64,000 nucleotides of DNA, taken from positions 62,001 through 126,000 of the forward strand of contig CAWBYA010000004.1 of the NCBI GenBank assembly GCA_963792895.1, in the 5' to 3' direction. Positions 1 through 7,685 of the stretch are shown piece after piece. How positions within the stretch are numbered: position 1 is the first letter of the stretch; each line of letters starts with the position of its first letter. The notes under the pieces are model-generated. The model ran no database searches, was not told where the DNA came from, and saw only the letters and a list, made by a program, of their open reading frames with translations. A program made the position numbers and the translations under genes. The DNA is from UBA6912 sp963792895 (GTDB lineage Bacteria; Actinomycetota; Acidimicrobiia; Spongiisociales; UBA5794).

Positions 1-660
1 GTGTCCGGCGAGGATCTCGCTCTTCTTCTCGAACTCGTCGAGCGTGTAGCCGAAGTTGGTGTAGTCGGCGTAGCGGGCGGCGACGTTGAGAGTCAGCTTC
101 TCGCCGCCCCCGGCGATCCACAGCGGGATCATCGGGTCCTGCAGCGGCTTCGGTCGACAGAGCGCACCTTTCAGCGTGTAGTGCTCGCCCTCGTACGAGA
201 CCTCGTCTTCGGTCCACATGCGGCGCATGATCTCGACACCCTCGCGCAACATGCCGATGCGCACCGACGCCTTCGGGAACTCGTAGCCGTAGCCGTCGTA
301 CTCGTGCTCGTACCAGCCGGCGCCGATGCCCATCTCGAGCCTGCCGCCGGAGATGGCATCGATCGAAGCCGCGACTTTGGCGAGGTACGACGGATGCCGG
401 TAGGAGTTGCAGGTGCACATCTGGCCGAGGCGGACGGTGTCGGTCGCGGCGGCGAGGGCCGCCATGAGCGTCCACGCCTCGTACACCGGTTCCTGGGTGG
501 GGCGGGGCACCGGGTGGAAGTGGTCGTAGACCCACACAGACTCGAACCCGAGCGCCTCGATCCGCTTGGAGATGTCGAGCATCGTTGGCCATTGCTGATC
601 GACCGGCACACCAACGAGGTCGTGGCGCCAGCCCTGTGGGGTGAAAGCTCCGAATCGCAT
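1..660 (-). CDS. LLM-class F420-dependent oxidoreductase (partial)
   Basis: The reverse strand reads open for 220 codons from an ATG at 660 to the window edge, so the C-terminus is missing. The N-terminus MRFGAFTPQGW, a conserved VYDHFHP segment near residue 44, the RLGQMCTCNSYRHPSYLAK region and GGRLEMGIGAGW are typical of bacterial luciferase-like (TIM-barrel) monooxygenases that use F420 or flavin. The substrate cannot be told from sequence. The gene diverges from the HhH gene at 783. The family call is firm; F420 rather than FMN use is inferred from the actinobacterial setting. Confidence 0.88.
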   Translation of the reverse strand, partial: MRFGAFTPQGWRHDLVGVPVDQQWPTMLDISKRIEALGFESVWVYDHFHPVPRPTQEPVYEAWTLMAALAAATDTVRLGQMCTCNSYRHPSYLAKVAASIDAISGGRLEMGIGAGWYEHEYDGYGYEFPKASVRIGMLREGVEIMRRMWTEDEVSYEGEHYTLKGALCRPKPLQDPMIPLWIAGGGEKLTLNVAARYADYTNFGYTLDEFEKKSEILAGH

Positions 661-782
661 GGATGCGACCCTACTGCGATCGTCGGGTGAACTGTTGAGT
701 CGACAGGATCCGTGTCGACCGGCATGCTGAGTGCCGGGACGGTGTGAGAAGGCCGGACGGCAAGACGAGACGTGAGGACGCC

Positions 783-1349
783 ATGAGTGCAACAAACCTG
801 ACCGACATCAAGGGAATTGGACCGAGCACGGCCGCAACGCTCCAGCTGGGGGGCTTCAGCGACGCCGATTCGATCGCGGCGGCCGACGTTGCCGATCTGG
901 CGGAGTTGTCCGGATTCGGGCCTGTGCGCGCCGGCGCAGTACACGCCGCAGCGCGTGCGCTCCTTGACGCGGCCAGCGCTCCGGATCGTGCGTCTCATGC
1001 TGATGCGAACGTGGCCGGGCGGGCGACAGACCAGGCCATCGCCTCTGAGCCGCCCACCGAGACGACGGGGAAGAAGTCGGGGAAGGGGAAGAAGTCGGGG
1101 AAGGGGAAGAAGTCGGGGAAGGGGAAGAAGTCGGGGAAGGGGAAGAAGTCGGGGAAGGGGAAGAAGTCGGGGAAGGGGAAGAAGTCGGGGAAGGGGAAGA
1201 AGTCGGGGAAGGGGAAGAAGTCGGGGAAGGGGAAGAAGTCCGGGAAGGGAAAGAAGTCCGGGGAAGGGAAAGAAGTAGCGGACCCACCGCCGCGGACGCT
1301 GATGACTTTCGGCACTGGGCCGGCGCGTCCGGACTCGGCAATCTGGTGA
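783..1349 (+). CDS. Helix-hairpin-helix protein with lysine-rich repeat tail
   Basis: 188 aa. Residues 3-60 form a helix-hairpin-helix-like unit (LTDIKGIGPSTAATL, then LSGFGPVRAGAVHAAA), a fold that binds DNA backbone non-specifically. Residues 97-162 are eleven perfect or near-perfect KKSGKG hexapeptides, giving a very basic, disordered tail like those of histone H1-like actinobacterial proteins. The start was chosen at the ATG at 783, behind GAGG, rather than the upstream in-frame 744, because the HhH fold begins there. A role in DNA binding or compaction is inferred; no partner gene is evident. Confidence 0.75.
   Translation: MSATNLTDIKGIGPSTAATLQLGGFSDADSIAAADVADLAELSGFGPVRAGAVHAAARALLDAASAPDRASHADANVAGRATDQAIASEPPTETTGKKSGKGKKSGKGKKSGKGKKSGKGKKSGKGKKSGKGKKSGKGKKSGKGKKSGKGKKSGKGKKSGEGKEVADPPPRTLMTFGTGPARPDSAIW
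1071..1268 (+). repeat. 18-bp tandem repeat x11 (KKSGKG-coding)
   Basis: Eleven in-frame 18-bp units based on AAGAAGTCGGGGAAGGGG lie end to end inside the HhH gene. The first ten are nearly identical, and the last two or three carry C/A substitutions (TCC, GGGAAA), as expected if the array expands by slippage and decays at its 3' edge. Copy number is likely to vary between strains. Confidence 0.95.
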
Positions 1350-1373
1350 CTGGCGTGCGAGAGGAGTCTGAGA

Positions 1374-1850
1374 ATGCCGACGATGAAGCAGGCTGCCGCC
1401 GAGTTCCTGTCCCGCAAGCGTATCGCCGTGACGGGCGTATCCCGAGACCCGAAGGGTCACGGGAGCAATGTCGTGTACCAGCGTCTCCGCGACCGAGGCT
1501 ACGAAGTGTTCGCCGTCAATCCCAACGCCGACGAGGTCGAGGGTGATGCCTGCTTCCACGACCTCAAGTCCATCCCTGGCGGCGTCGAGGCCGTCGTCAT
1601 CGGTACCCGCCCAGAGCTCGCAGCGGACGCGGTTCGCGAATGTGAGGAGCTCGGTATCCATCACGTGTGGATGCACAAAGGCCCGGGGCCCGGCAGCGTA
1701 TCGCCGGAGGCGACCGCCTACGGGCGTGAGCACGGCATCCAGGTCATCGACGGCGGCTGTCCGCTGATGTTCGACCCCACGGCCGACTTCGGTCACAAGT
1801 GCATGAAGGCCATCTTCACCCTCACCGGGAGCGTGCCGAGGAAGGTGTGA
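1374..1850 (+). CDS. CoA-binding domain protein
   Basis: 158 aa, a single CoA-binding Rossmann domain (YccU type). It shows the IAVTGVSRDPKGHGSNVVY dinucleotide-binding loop near residues 17-35, VFAVNPNADEVEG, and the C-terminal DGGCPLMFDP stretch with a conserved Cys. Stand-alone members are small cytosolic proteins that bind CoA; the physiological role is unknown. A second CoA-binding protein lies at 6133, so the PspC locus is bracketed by two members of this family. The start ATG at 1374 follows GAGGAGTCTGAGA. Confidence 0.88.
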   Translation: MPTMKQAAAEFLSRKRIAVTGVSRDPKGHGSNVVYQRLRDRGYEVFAVNPNADEVEGDACFHDLKSIPGGVEAVVIGTRPELAADAVRECEELGIHHVWMHKGPGPGSVSPEATAYGREHGIQVIDGGCPLMFDPTADFGHKCMKAIFTLTGSVPRKV

Positions 1851-1869
1851 CGCCACCGCCGGCGGGGTC

Positions 1870-2514
1870 TCACACGATCCTGCGGTCCGTGGCCCAACGG
1901 GCGAGTTCGTGGCGACTGGACAGCTGGAGCTTGCGCAGCACGGCCGAGACGTGGGTCTCGACGGTCTTGATGGATATCGACAGCCGCCTCGCCACCTGCT
2001 TGTAGGTATAGCCGCGGGCGATCTGCCGCAGCACCTCCTTCTCGCGTGGCGTGAGCTGGTCGAGCTCCGGGTCGTCGGGCCGGGGCATGGCGCCCGCAAA
2101 AGCGTCGAGGACGAATCCGGCGAGGCGAGGGGAGAACACGGCGTCGCCTTCGGCGGTGCGGGTTATGGCCTCGGCGAGGTCGTCCGGGGCGATGGACTTC
2201 GTGACGTAGCCGCGTGCGCCTGCCCGGATCATCGCAATGACGTCCTCGGGGGCGTCCGACACCGACAGGGCCAGGAACCGGACATCCGGGTTGGTCTCGG
2301 CGACGTTCTGGATCACTGCGAGCCCGCCGCCGCCCGGCATGTGGACGTCGATGAGCACGATGTCGGGTGTTGTGCGGCGAATCGCTGCGATCGCATCGTC
2401 GACGTCGGTCGCGGACCCGACGATCTCGAAAGCCTCATGGCTGCTCAGCTCGGTTCGCACACCCGTCAAGAACAGCTCGTGATCATCGACGAGGAAGACT
2501 TGGATGGGGCTCAT
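1870..2514 (-). CDS. NarL/LuxR-family response regulator
   Basis: 214 aa. Receiver domain residues 4-120 with acidic pair D10/D11, phosphoacceptor D56 (IVLIDVHMP) and K at YVTKSI. A LuxR-type HTH runs from about 150 to 205 (LTPREKEVLRQIARG, then SISIKTVETHVSAVLRKL). The gene follows the kinase at 2511 with an ATGA overlap, so the two form a translationally coupled pair. The likely targets are its own divergent promoter region and the PspC/LiaF-like genes at 3858-5360, a layout common for PspC-kinase envelope-stress systems in Actinobacteria. Confidence 0.93.
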   Translation of the reverse strand: MSPIQVFLVDDHELFLTGVRTELSSHEAFEIVGSATDVDDAIAAIRRTTPDIVLIDVHMPGGGGLAVIQNVAETNPDVRFLALSVSDAPEDVIAMIRAGARGYVTKSIAPDDLAEAITRTAEGDAVFSPRLAGFVLDAFAGAMPRPDDPELDQLTPREKEVLRQIARGYTYKQVARRLSISIKTVETHVSAVLRKLQLSSRHELARWATDRRIV

Positions 2515-3728
2515 GACACCTCCAATGGCATCTCGAGGTGGACCTCGGTGCCTTCACCGGCTTCCGAGTGGATGGTCGCGTTGCCGCCGTGGCGCTGCAT
2601 CCGGCCCACGATGGATTCGCGGATGCCGTGGCGGTCGTCCGGCACGACCCTGGGGTCGAACCCTCCACCCTGGTCGGTGACGAACACGTCGAGGGAGCCG
2701 CCGACGGCTTCGGCATAGACCGAGACCCGGCCCGCGCTCGAGTGTTTGGCAGCGTTGTTCATCGCCTCGGTAGCTGCCTTGACGACCGCGTCGACGCCGT
2801 TTGTCACCGGCACATCGTTCACCACGACCACCTCCACGGGCACATCATGGGCTTGCTCGACTCGGGTCGCTGCGGCCTCGAGTGCCCGGGACAGCATCTC
2901 ACCGTCCGCCGCGCGGTCGGAGCTGTAGAGCCATGTGCGCAATTCCCTCTCCTGGGAGCGTGCCAGCGTGACCATCCTGCGCGGATCGTCGGTGCGCTGG
3001 ATGAGCGCCAGCGTCTGGAGTACCGAGTCGTGGAGGTGGGCGGCGACCTCGGAGCGCTCTTCGGAGCGGATGCGGTCGCGACGCTCCGACGCGAGGTCGC
3101 CTGCGAGCCGCACGACCCACGGCCCAAAGACCAGCATGAAGCCGGCAGCGGTGATGCCGATTGCCACGACGACGGGCCCGAGCTGTTGCATCGCCTCGAG
3201 GCTGCCGGAGAATGTCGCGAGCCCGGCGAGCATCAGAATCCCGCCGAATGCGATCCGCACCTTGCCGGGCGCCGTCTCGGCGAGGATGCTGCCGGTTGCC
3301 TCCTGGCTCCCCGTGTGGTCCCAGATGGCGGCGATCCCGAATGCGATCAGGACGGACGACCACACCACCGCATCACCGAACCAGAAGCCGATGCCGCGTA
3401 GCGCAAAGACGCCGGCGAGGAACATGAGGCCGAGACCGGCCCGCTGCCTTTCCGGAAGATCGCGCGAGATTTCGCGGGTCGGCTCCGTTGCGACGGCCAG
3501 CGCCCAGCCGAGACCGTAGAGCACGACACCGGCGCCGCCGGCGAGGGCGAGTACCACGAATCCGGCGCGGATGTAGGCAGAACCCACTCGAAGCCGCGCA
3601 GCGAGGCCCGATGCGAGCCCGGCGATGATCCGTTCATCGGAGCTGCGGACGAGTGCGGCGCGAAAGCGGCTCCACAGGTGGGCGGCGGATCCGGGCGCCG
3701 CGGCGGGGGCGAGTTGTGTATCGACCAC
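2511..3728 (-). CDS. PspC-domain sensor histidine kinase (HisKA_3)
   Basis: 405 aa from a GTG start. The N-terminal PspC-like domain (residues 30-90, DERIIAGLASGLAARL) carries the first membrane segment. Several more hydrophobic helices follow to about 210, then the HisKA_3 box with H in EVAAHLHDSVLQTLALI, the N-box EAMNNAAKHS and the G-box TDQGGGFD of the HATPase. It probably autophosphorylates in response to envelope stress and signals to the adjacent NarL-type regulator. Fusion of PspC to a kinase is a known actinobacterial arrangement. The gene is divergent from the PspC/LiaF-like gene at 3858. Confidence 0.92.
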   Translation of the reverse strand: MVDTQLAPAAAPGSAAHLWSRFRAALVRSSDERIIAGLASGLAARLRVGSAYIRAGFVVLALAGGAGVVLYGLGWALAVATEPTREISRDLPERQRAGLGLMFLAGVFALRGIGFWFGDAVVWSSVLIAFGIAAIWDHTGSQEATGSILAETAPGKVRIAFGGILMLAGLATFSGSLEAMQQLGPVVVAIGITAAGFMLVFGPWVVRLAGDLASERRDRIRSEERSEVAAHLHDSVLQTLALIQRTDDPRRMVTLARSQERELRTWLYSSDRAADGEMLSRALEAAATRVEQAHDVPVEVVVVNDVPVTNGVDAVVKAATEAMNNAAKHSSAGRVSVYAEAVGGSLDVFVTDQGGGFDPRVVPDDRHGIRESIVGRMQRHGGNATIHSEAGEGTEVHLEMPLEVS

Positions 3729-3773
3729 GCCGCGATGTTGTCACAGGCCGCTCGGGGCGACAACCGGGGATAC

Positions 3774-3811
3774 CCCTGACGAGGTATGGCCTTCTCAGGG
3801 TCGTCTCAGGG
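3774..3811. promoter_or_regulatory. Candidate regulator site, three TCAGGG half-sites
   Basis: The 129-bp divergent region between the PspC kinase and the PspC gene holds CCCTGA at 3774-3779 and two direct copies of TCTCAGGG at 3793-3800 and 3804-3811. The direct copies are 11 bp apart (one helical turn), and the first is inverted to them. The flanking bases also resemble GGTATCCC/GATACCC. This is a plausible site for the LuxR-type regulator encoded next door. No footprint or known consensus is claimed. Confidence 0.4.
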
Positions 3812-3857
3812 TGATACCCGGTGGCGGCGGCGACCCATTCTGTCGCACCATCGGGGC

Positions 3858-4814
3858 ATGATGAACGACACGATGACCTCGCCACCACAGACCACGCCCG
3901 AGTTGGTGCGACTGCGCAGCGATCGAATGGTCGCCGGCGTCTCCTCGGGTCTTGCGCGGCGCTTCGATGTCGGCACCGGATGGGTTCGTCTCGGCTTCGT
4001 CGTCACCTCGTTCTTCGGCGGCCTGGGAATCTTGTTGTATGTCGTCGGTTGGCTTGTCATACGGGACGAGAGCGAGCCAACGTCGCTCGCTGAGCGCTGG
4101 ATCGGTGATCTCGAAGGCGCTACTGCGTGGGTGGGCGTTGGGTTGATCGTGCTTGCGGCCATGGTGGTGCTCGGTGCCACCAACATCGTGAGCGGCGACC
4201 TCGTGTTCGCAGCCGGCCTCTTCGTCGCCGGGGTGCTGCTGTATCGAGGCAAGCTGCCCGCCTCGCGTCCTCCGCGTCAGGATCGGGAGGCGCGTTCGGC
4301 CGACTCCCCGGATACCGAAGACTCGCCGCCCGGTGATCCCATCCTCCATCCCGGAATATCCGGAGTGGCGGCGGACACGGCCGCGGCCGCTGGCCCGCCT
4401 GCGGGTGCGCCTGTGCCTGCCATCGCGACGCGTCCGTCCTCGCCACCTCGACCCCGGTCCTACCTCGGTCGTTTCACGGTTGCGGCCACCCTCATCCTGG
4501 TCGGTGGGATCGCGATCCTCGACAATCTCGGCGTTGTTGATCCGGCTCCTCGCCACTACATCGCCGGTGCGATCCTCATGGTCGGAGGCGGTCTCCTCGT
4601 CGGGAGTCTGTTCGGCCGAGCAAGGGGGCTCATCGCCCTCGGTCTGGTCGCCATCCCCGTCGTGCTCGTCGCCTCGGCCGTGCGCGTCCCGTTTGGGGGA
4701 GAGTGGGGGGATCAGTCCTTCAGTCCGACCGCCGTTGAGGAGCTCCAAGCCGGTGTACGAGTTGTCAGGCGGCTCCCTCCGTTTGGATCTGAGCGGCTTG
4801 GAGGGCTTGAGTGA
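3858..4814 (+). CDS. PspC-domain membrane protein, N-terminal part (frameshifted)
   Basis: The frame encodes a PspC domain (residues about 15-75, RSDRMVAGVSSGLARRFDV, then GILLYVVGWLVI), further hydrophobic segments, a proline/alanine linker and a second membrane block. At about 4746-4752 the frame leaves the conserved sequence: the adhesion-free 'ToastRack'/LiaF-like C-terminal domain continues one base over, in the ORF at 4753. Removing one base after GAGCTCCAA would give ELQPVYELSGGSLRLDL. So the gene is probably one 399-codon unit (3858-5055) with an inserted base, either a sequencing error or a true disruption. An alternative start is the ATG at 3861. Confidence 0.8.
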   Translation: MMNDTMTSPPQTTPELVRLRSDRMVAGVSSGLARRFDVGTGWVRLGFVVTSFFGGLGILLYVVGWLVIRDESEPTSLAERWIGDLEGATAWVGVGLIVLAAMVVLGATNIVSGDLVFAAGLFVAGVLLYRGKLPASRPPRQDREARSADSPDTEDSPPGDPILHPGISGVAADTAAAAGPPAGAPVPAIATRPSSPPRPRSYLGRFTVAATLILVGGIAILDNLGVVDPAPRHYIAGAILMVGGGLLVGSLFGRARGLIALGLVAIPVVLVASAVRVPFGGEWGDQSFSPTAVEELQAGVRVVRRLPPFGSERLGGLE

Positions 4815-5055
4815 CGGCGTCGGGCTCTCAGCCGACGTTGGGGTTGGGGAGCTCGTGGTCACCGTTCCGACGGATGCCGCCTTCGATGTCAGCGTCATCG
4901 CCGATGTCGGCATCGGCGAGCTCGACCTCGACGGCGACCGGCGTGGAGGGCTCGGCATCGACGACGGTCTTGCCATAGGCGACGAGAGCCGGCCCACCCT
5001 CTACCTCGACCTCGAAGTGGGCATCGGCTCGCTACGCGTCATCGCCACACCCTGA
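4753..5055 (+). CDS. LiaF/ToastRack-like C-terminal domain (frameshifted tail)
   Basis: This frame carries the C-terminal domain of the preceding gene: SGGSLRLDLSGL, then VGVGELVVTVPTDAAFDV and a second VGIGELDLDG unit, ending GIGSLRVIATP. Repeated G-x-G-E/S-L beta units of this sort mark the LiaF C-terminal/DUF2154 fold, the usual partner of PspC domains. It has no convincing start of its own (GTG at 4753 at best), so it is best read as part of the 3858 gene. The next gene follows within 15 bases. Confidence 0.7.
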   Translation: MYELSGGSLRLDLSGLEGLSDGVGLSADVGVGELVVTVPTDAAFDVSVIADVGIGELDLDGDRRGGLGIDDGLAIGDESRPTLYLDLEVGIGSLRVIATP

Positions 5056-5069
5056 AGGAGGAGCACACA

Positions 5070-5360
5070 ATGGAACGACACGAATTCGACGGCGTGAGCT
5101 TCTTCTTCGGTCTCATCTTCATGACGCTGGCGTCATGGGTGCTGGTCACGGACGGCAGGCTCGACTTCGTCGATGCCCGCTGGATCTGGCCGGTCCTCCT
5201 GGTTGTCGGCGGCATCGCCTTGCTGATCCCGGCGTTCCGACGCACGGCTGGCGACGCGCAGCCGCTCGATGCCGTCGCCGGTGCGCAACTCGCCGATGAC
5301 CCGGCGGTCGAGGCTGCCAAGGCAGAGCTGCCACCCGATCCGTTTGGCGGCGGACGCTGA
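5070..5360 (+). CDS. Small membrane protein of the PspC locus
   Basis: 96 aa with two predicted membrane helices: about residues 9-25 (VSFFFGLIFMTLASWVLV) and 37-53 (WIWPVLLVVGGIALLIPA). A short acidic cytosolic tail ends in DPFGGGR. The arrangement resembles the LiaI-LiaF-like transmembrane region often encoded beside PspC genes. AGGAGG lies just before the ATG and the gene sits 15 bases after the PspC gene, so it belongs to the same transcript. Function unproven. Confidence 0.7.
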   Translation: MERHEFDGVSFFFGLIFMTLASWVLVTDGRLDFVDARWIWPVLLVVGGIALLIPAFRRTAGDAQPLDAVAGAQLADDPAVEAAKAELPPDPFGGGR

Positions 5361-5370
5361 GCGGCTGGTC

Positions 5371-6051
5371 TCAGCCCGACCGTTGCAGCTCCACGAGCTG
5401 CCCGACACGGACGACGCGCATCGCAAAGTCGAAGCGGTCGATGTCGAGGCACAGCTCGAGATCGTCGGGATGCGCCCACGGTGCTACGGCGAGTTCGTGG
5501 GCGCGCGTGGTGGCGGCGACGCCGGCCCTGATCGCCGTCGGGTCGAGGGTCCCTGCCGCCGCCGCTTCGAAGTAGTCGGCCACCGCGTGGTCCTCCGGTG
5601 CCGGTTCGAAGCCATATCGTTCGGAGGGGACAACGGTCACTCGAGGATGAGCTGAGATGGCTCGGAGCGTTGCGCCGGCAACGACGAGGCTTGCCGCCCA
5701 CAACGGTTCGGCGCCGGCGTCGAGGGCAGCTCGGGCACATCGTGTGCCTGCCGACGTGCGATGCACGAGGGTCGTTCCCGACAGGTTGCCGAGGTCGCGA
5801 ATCTCTGCCGGCGAGTTGCCGACGTCGAAGTCGTCCGGCTTGATCCCGCGTTCCTCGCCGCCGAGGAGCGCACCCGGGATGCCGTCGCCGATCCGGCGGG
5901 CCTCATCGAGCTCCGACGCCAGCACTACTCGGTCCACGCCATTCGCAACCGCGAATGCGCATGCGGTGAAGGCACGGAACGTATCGATCACCACGGTGGG
6001 GCCCGATGCGGCCGCAGCACCTTCGAGACCCGGACGCCTGATGAGCTGCAC
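5371..6051 (-). CDS. comB: 2-phosphosulfolactate phosphatase family (ComB-like)
   Basis: 226 aa from a GTG at 6051. Family signatures are VVIDTFRAFTACAFAVANG (residues about 18-36), GALLGGEERG, FDVGNSPAEI and LVHRTSAGTRCA, matching the DVLRA / GE / GNSP / TTNGT motifs of ComB phosphatases. These hydrolyse 2-phosphosulfolactate in sulfonate or coenzyme M-type pathways. No other sulfolactate genes are in the window, so the substrate here is uncertain. The open frame extends upstream to 6471 but overlaps the CoA-binding gene on the other strand; the family N-terminus supports the GTG start. Confidence 0.78.
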   Translation of the reverse strand: MQLIRRPGLEGAAAASGPTVVIDTFRAFTACAFAVANGVDRVVLASELDEARRIGDGIPGALLGGEERGIKPDDFDVGNSPAEIRDLGNLSGTTLVHRTSAGTRCARAALDAGAEPLWAASLVVAGATLRAISAHPRVTVVPSERYGFEPAPEDHAVADYFEAAAAGTLDPTAIRAGVAATTRAHELAVAPWAHPDDLELCLDIDRFDFAMRVVRVGQLVELQRSG

Positions 6052-6132
6052 GCCGTGAGCGTAGATGTCACAGCAGGGCCGACCGCCGTACGTGCGGGGA
6101 ATGCCGGCGCACGGTCTACCGTTGCAGCCGGC

Positions 6133-6534
6133 GTGACAGACATCGCACAGCTCCTCATGCAAGACGACACGACGGTTGCCGTCGTCGGCGCGACCGACGA
6201 CCCGGCCAAGTACGGCTCGGTGATCTACCGAGATCTGAAGGCCAAGGGGTTCCGGGTCTTTCCCGTCAACCCGAATCGGTCGACGGTCGACGGTGACCCT
6301 GCGTACCCGTCGCTCGCCGACCTGCCCGAGAAGCCGACGATCGTGAACATCGTGGTCCCCGAGCACCAGACCCTTGCCGTCCTCGCGAAGGCTGCTGAGC
6401 TCGGGCTCACCAACGTGTGGGTCCAACCGGGCGCCGGGGGCGACGCAGTCATCGACTACCTCGACGAGCACGGCTTCACCTACCTCGCCAACGCCTGCAT
6501 CATGGTCCGCAGCCGCCAGCGCACGTCTGCCTGA
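6133..6534 (+). CDS. CoA-binding domain protein (second copy)
   Basis: 133 aa from a GTG at 6133; an ATG at 6157 is an alternative start. The CoA-binding Rossmann fold shows VAVVGATDDPAKYGSVIY, a VFPVNPNRSTVDG loop and NVWVQPGAGGD. The C-terminal LANACIMV retains the Cys seen in stand-alone CoA-binding proteins. It is a paralogue of the 1374 gene but clearly diverged. It diverges from the ComB-like gene across about 80 bases, and the alpha/beta hydrolase follows 8 bases later, so the two are probably co-transcribed. Confidence 0.85.
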   Translation: MTDIAQLLMQDDTTVAVVGATDDPAKYGSVIYRDLKAKGFRVFPVNPNRSTVDGDPAYPSLADLPEKPTIVNIVVPEHQTLAVLAKAAELGLTNVWVQPGAGGDAVIDYLDEHGFTYLANACIMVRSRQRTSA

Positions 6535-6542
6535 GCGGCACG

Positions 6543-7310
6543 ATGGACCGGGTGAGTCTCGGCACGCAACGGTGGGGAAGCGGCGAGCAGCGCATCATGT
6601 TGCTCCATGGCCTGTCGTCGAGTTCCGCAGGCTGGTGGCGGCTTGGCCCAGATCTCGCGGCGGCCGGCTATGCGGTGGTTGCCCCGGATCTGCGGGGCCA
6701 CGGCAAGAGCGACGACGGCGGCGGGTTCACGCTCGACGCGTATCGGGACGACGTGCTCGCCCTCGGCGGCGGATGGGACCTCGTGCTGGGCCACTCTCTG
6801 GGTGGGCTCGTGGTGCTGGCTTGCCAACTCGCCGACCCCGGGTTCGCTCGATCGCTCGTCCTCGAAGACCCGTTCCTTCGGCCGAATGCCGATCCCGAGG
6901 TTGTCGCCTGGCTGCTCACCGACTACTCCGAGCCGATCACCGAAGCGCGGCTCGCAGCTGCCCGGCCGCGCTGGGGATCCGAGGACGTCGCAGCCAAAGT
7001 GGGGGCGCTGCTGGCAGCCGGACCCCATGTGGTGACGGGCACCATGGAGGGAATCGATGGTCTCGACGTGTGGCCGACCATGGCCGATCTCACAGTCCCG
7101 ACCTTGCTCATGGGCGCGGATCCGTCCGAGGATGCTCTCGTGAGCAGTGCCGACGGTCACACGGCAGCCGAGAACCCACTGGTCCGCTTCGACGTCGTGC
7201 CGGGCTCGTCGCATTCGATCCATCGCGACTCCTACGAGGAGTTCTGGTCGGTGCTGGCGGGGTTCATGGCCGGTGTCGGGATGCCCATCCGCACCGAGCC
7301 GGAGCACTGA
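6543..7310 (+). CDS. Alpha/beta-fold hydrolase
   Basis: 255 aa with the alpha/beta hydrolase core: LLHGLSSSSAGW oxyanion region (residues about 20-31), DLRGHGKS, nucleophile Ser in LGHSLGG (near residue 82) and the catalytic His in GSSHSIHRD near residue 226. No signal peptide, so cytosolic. Substrate not identifiable. It lies 8 bases after the CoA-binding gene and 4 bases before the zinc-ribbon gene, forming a short operon. Confidence 0.9.
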   Translation: MDRVSLGTQRWGSGEQRIMLLHGLSSSSAGWWRLGPDLAAAGYAVVAPDLRGHGKSDDGGGFTLDAYRDDVLALGGGWDLVLGHSLGGLVVLACQLADPGFARSLVLEDPFLRPNADPEVVAWLLTDYSEPITEARLAAARPRWGSEDVAAKVGALLAAGPHVVTGTMEGIDGLDVWPTMADLTVPTLLMGADPSEDALVSSADGHTAAENPLVRFDVVPGSSHSIHRDSYEEFWSVLAGFMAGVGMPIRTEPEH

Positions 7311-7314
7311 TCGT

Positions 7315-7632
7315 ATGGACGTCGCGTGTCCTGAGTGCGGTGAGGCCGAGGACCTCCGCGGGGTCCGCCGCGACGACGAGGCCATCGACCTGCAGTGCGT
7401 CGCGTGCGGTCACGAGTGGCCGCGCGACCTGACCCCGCGGTGCGGCACGTGTAGTGGCACGGACCTGCAGCCGGTGCCGTTGGCGATCGTGGAAAAGGGC
7501 CGGGGCACCCAGCTCTCGGTCGTAGGGACCAGGACCATCCATTTGTGTTACCAGTGCGACGCCGACACCATCGCCCGCTGGCACAAGAACCGTCCCAATC
7601 CCTTGATGCCGGACGAGCTCCCGACAATGTGA
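7315..7632 (+). CDS. Zinc-ribbon protein, hypothetical
   Basis: 105 aa with three CxxC pairs: CPECGE near residue 5, CVACGH near 28, and a CGTCSG/CYQCDA set further on. The pattern suggests one or two zinc ribbons. The rest has no family I recognise. It starts 4 bases after the hydrolase stop and ends against a convergent gene with a small stem-loop between. Confidence 0.7.
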   Translation: MDVACPECGEAEDLRGVRRDDEAIDLQCVACGHEWPRDLTPRCGTCSGTDLQPVPLAIVEKGRGTQLSVVGTRTIHLCYQCDADTIARWHKNRPNPLMPDELPTM

Positions 7633-7636
7633 CACC

Positions 7637-7656
7637 CGAGCCTGAGGTTCGGCTCG
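7637..7656. terminator. Stem-loop between convergent genes
   Basis: CGAGCC at 7637-7642 pairs with GGCTCG at 7651-7656 around an 8-base loop, in the gap between the zinc-ribbon gene (ends 7632) and the convergent membrane-synthase gene (ends 7686). No T-tract follows, so intrinsic termination is only suggested. Confidence 0.35.
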
Positions 7657-7685
7657 CCGTTCGATGTCGGCTCGGCCGGATCGGA

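Noticed and set aside
1..690. Long plus-strand open frame at the left edge
   Set aside because: Opposite-strand shadow of the LLM oxidoreductase, whose conserved motifs are all on the minus strand.
856..1341. Minus-strand frames over the KKSGKG array
   Set aside because: Low-complexity shadows of the 18-bp repeat.
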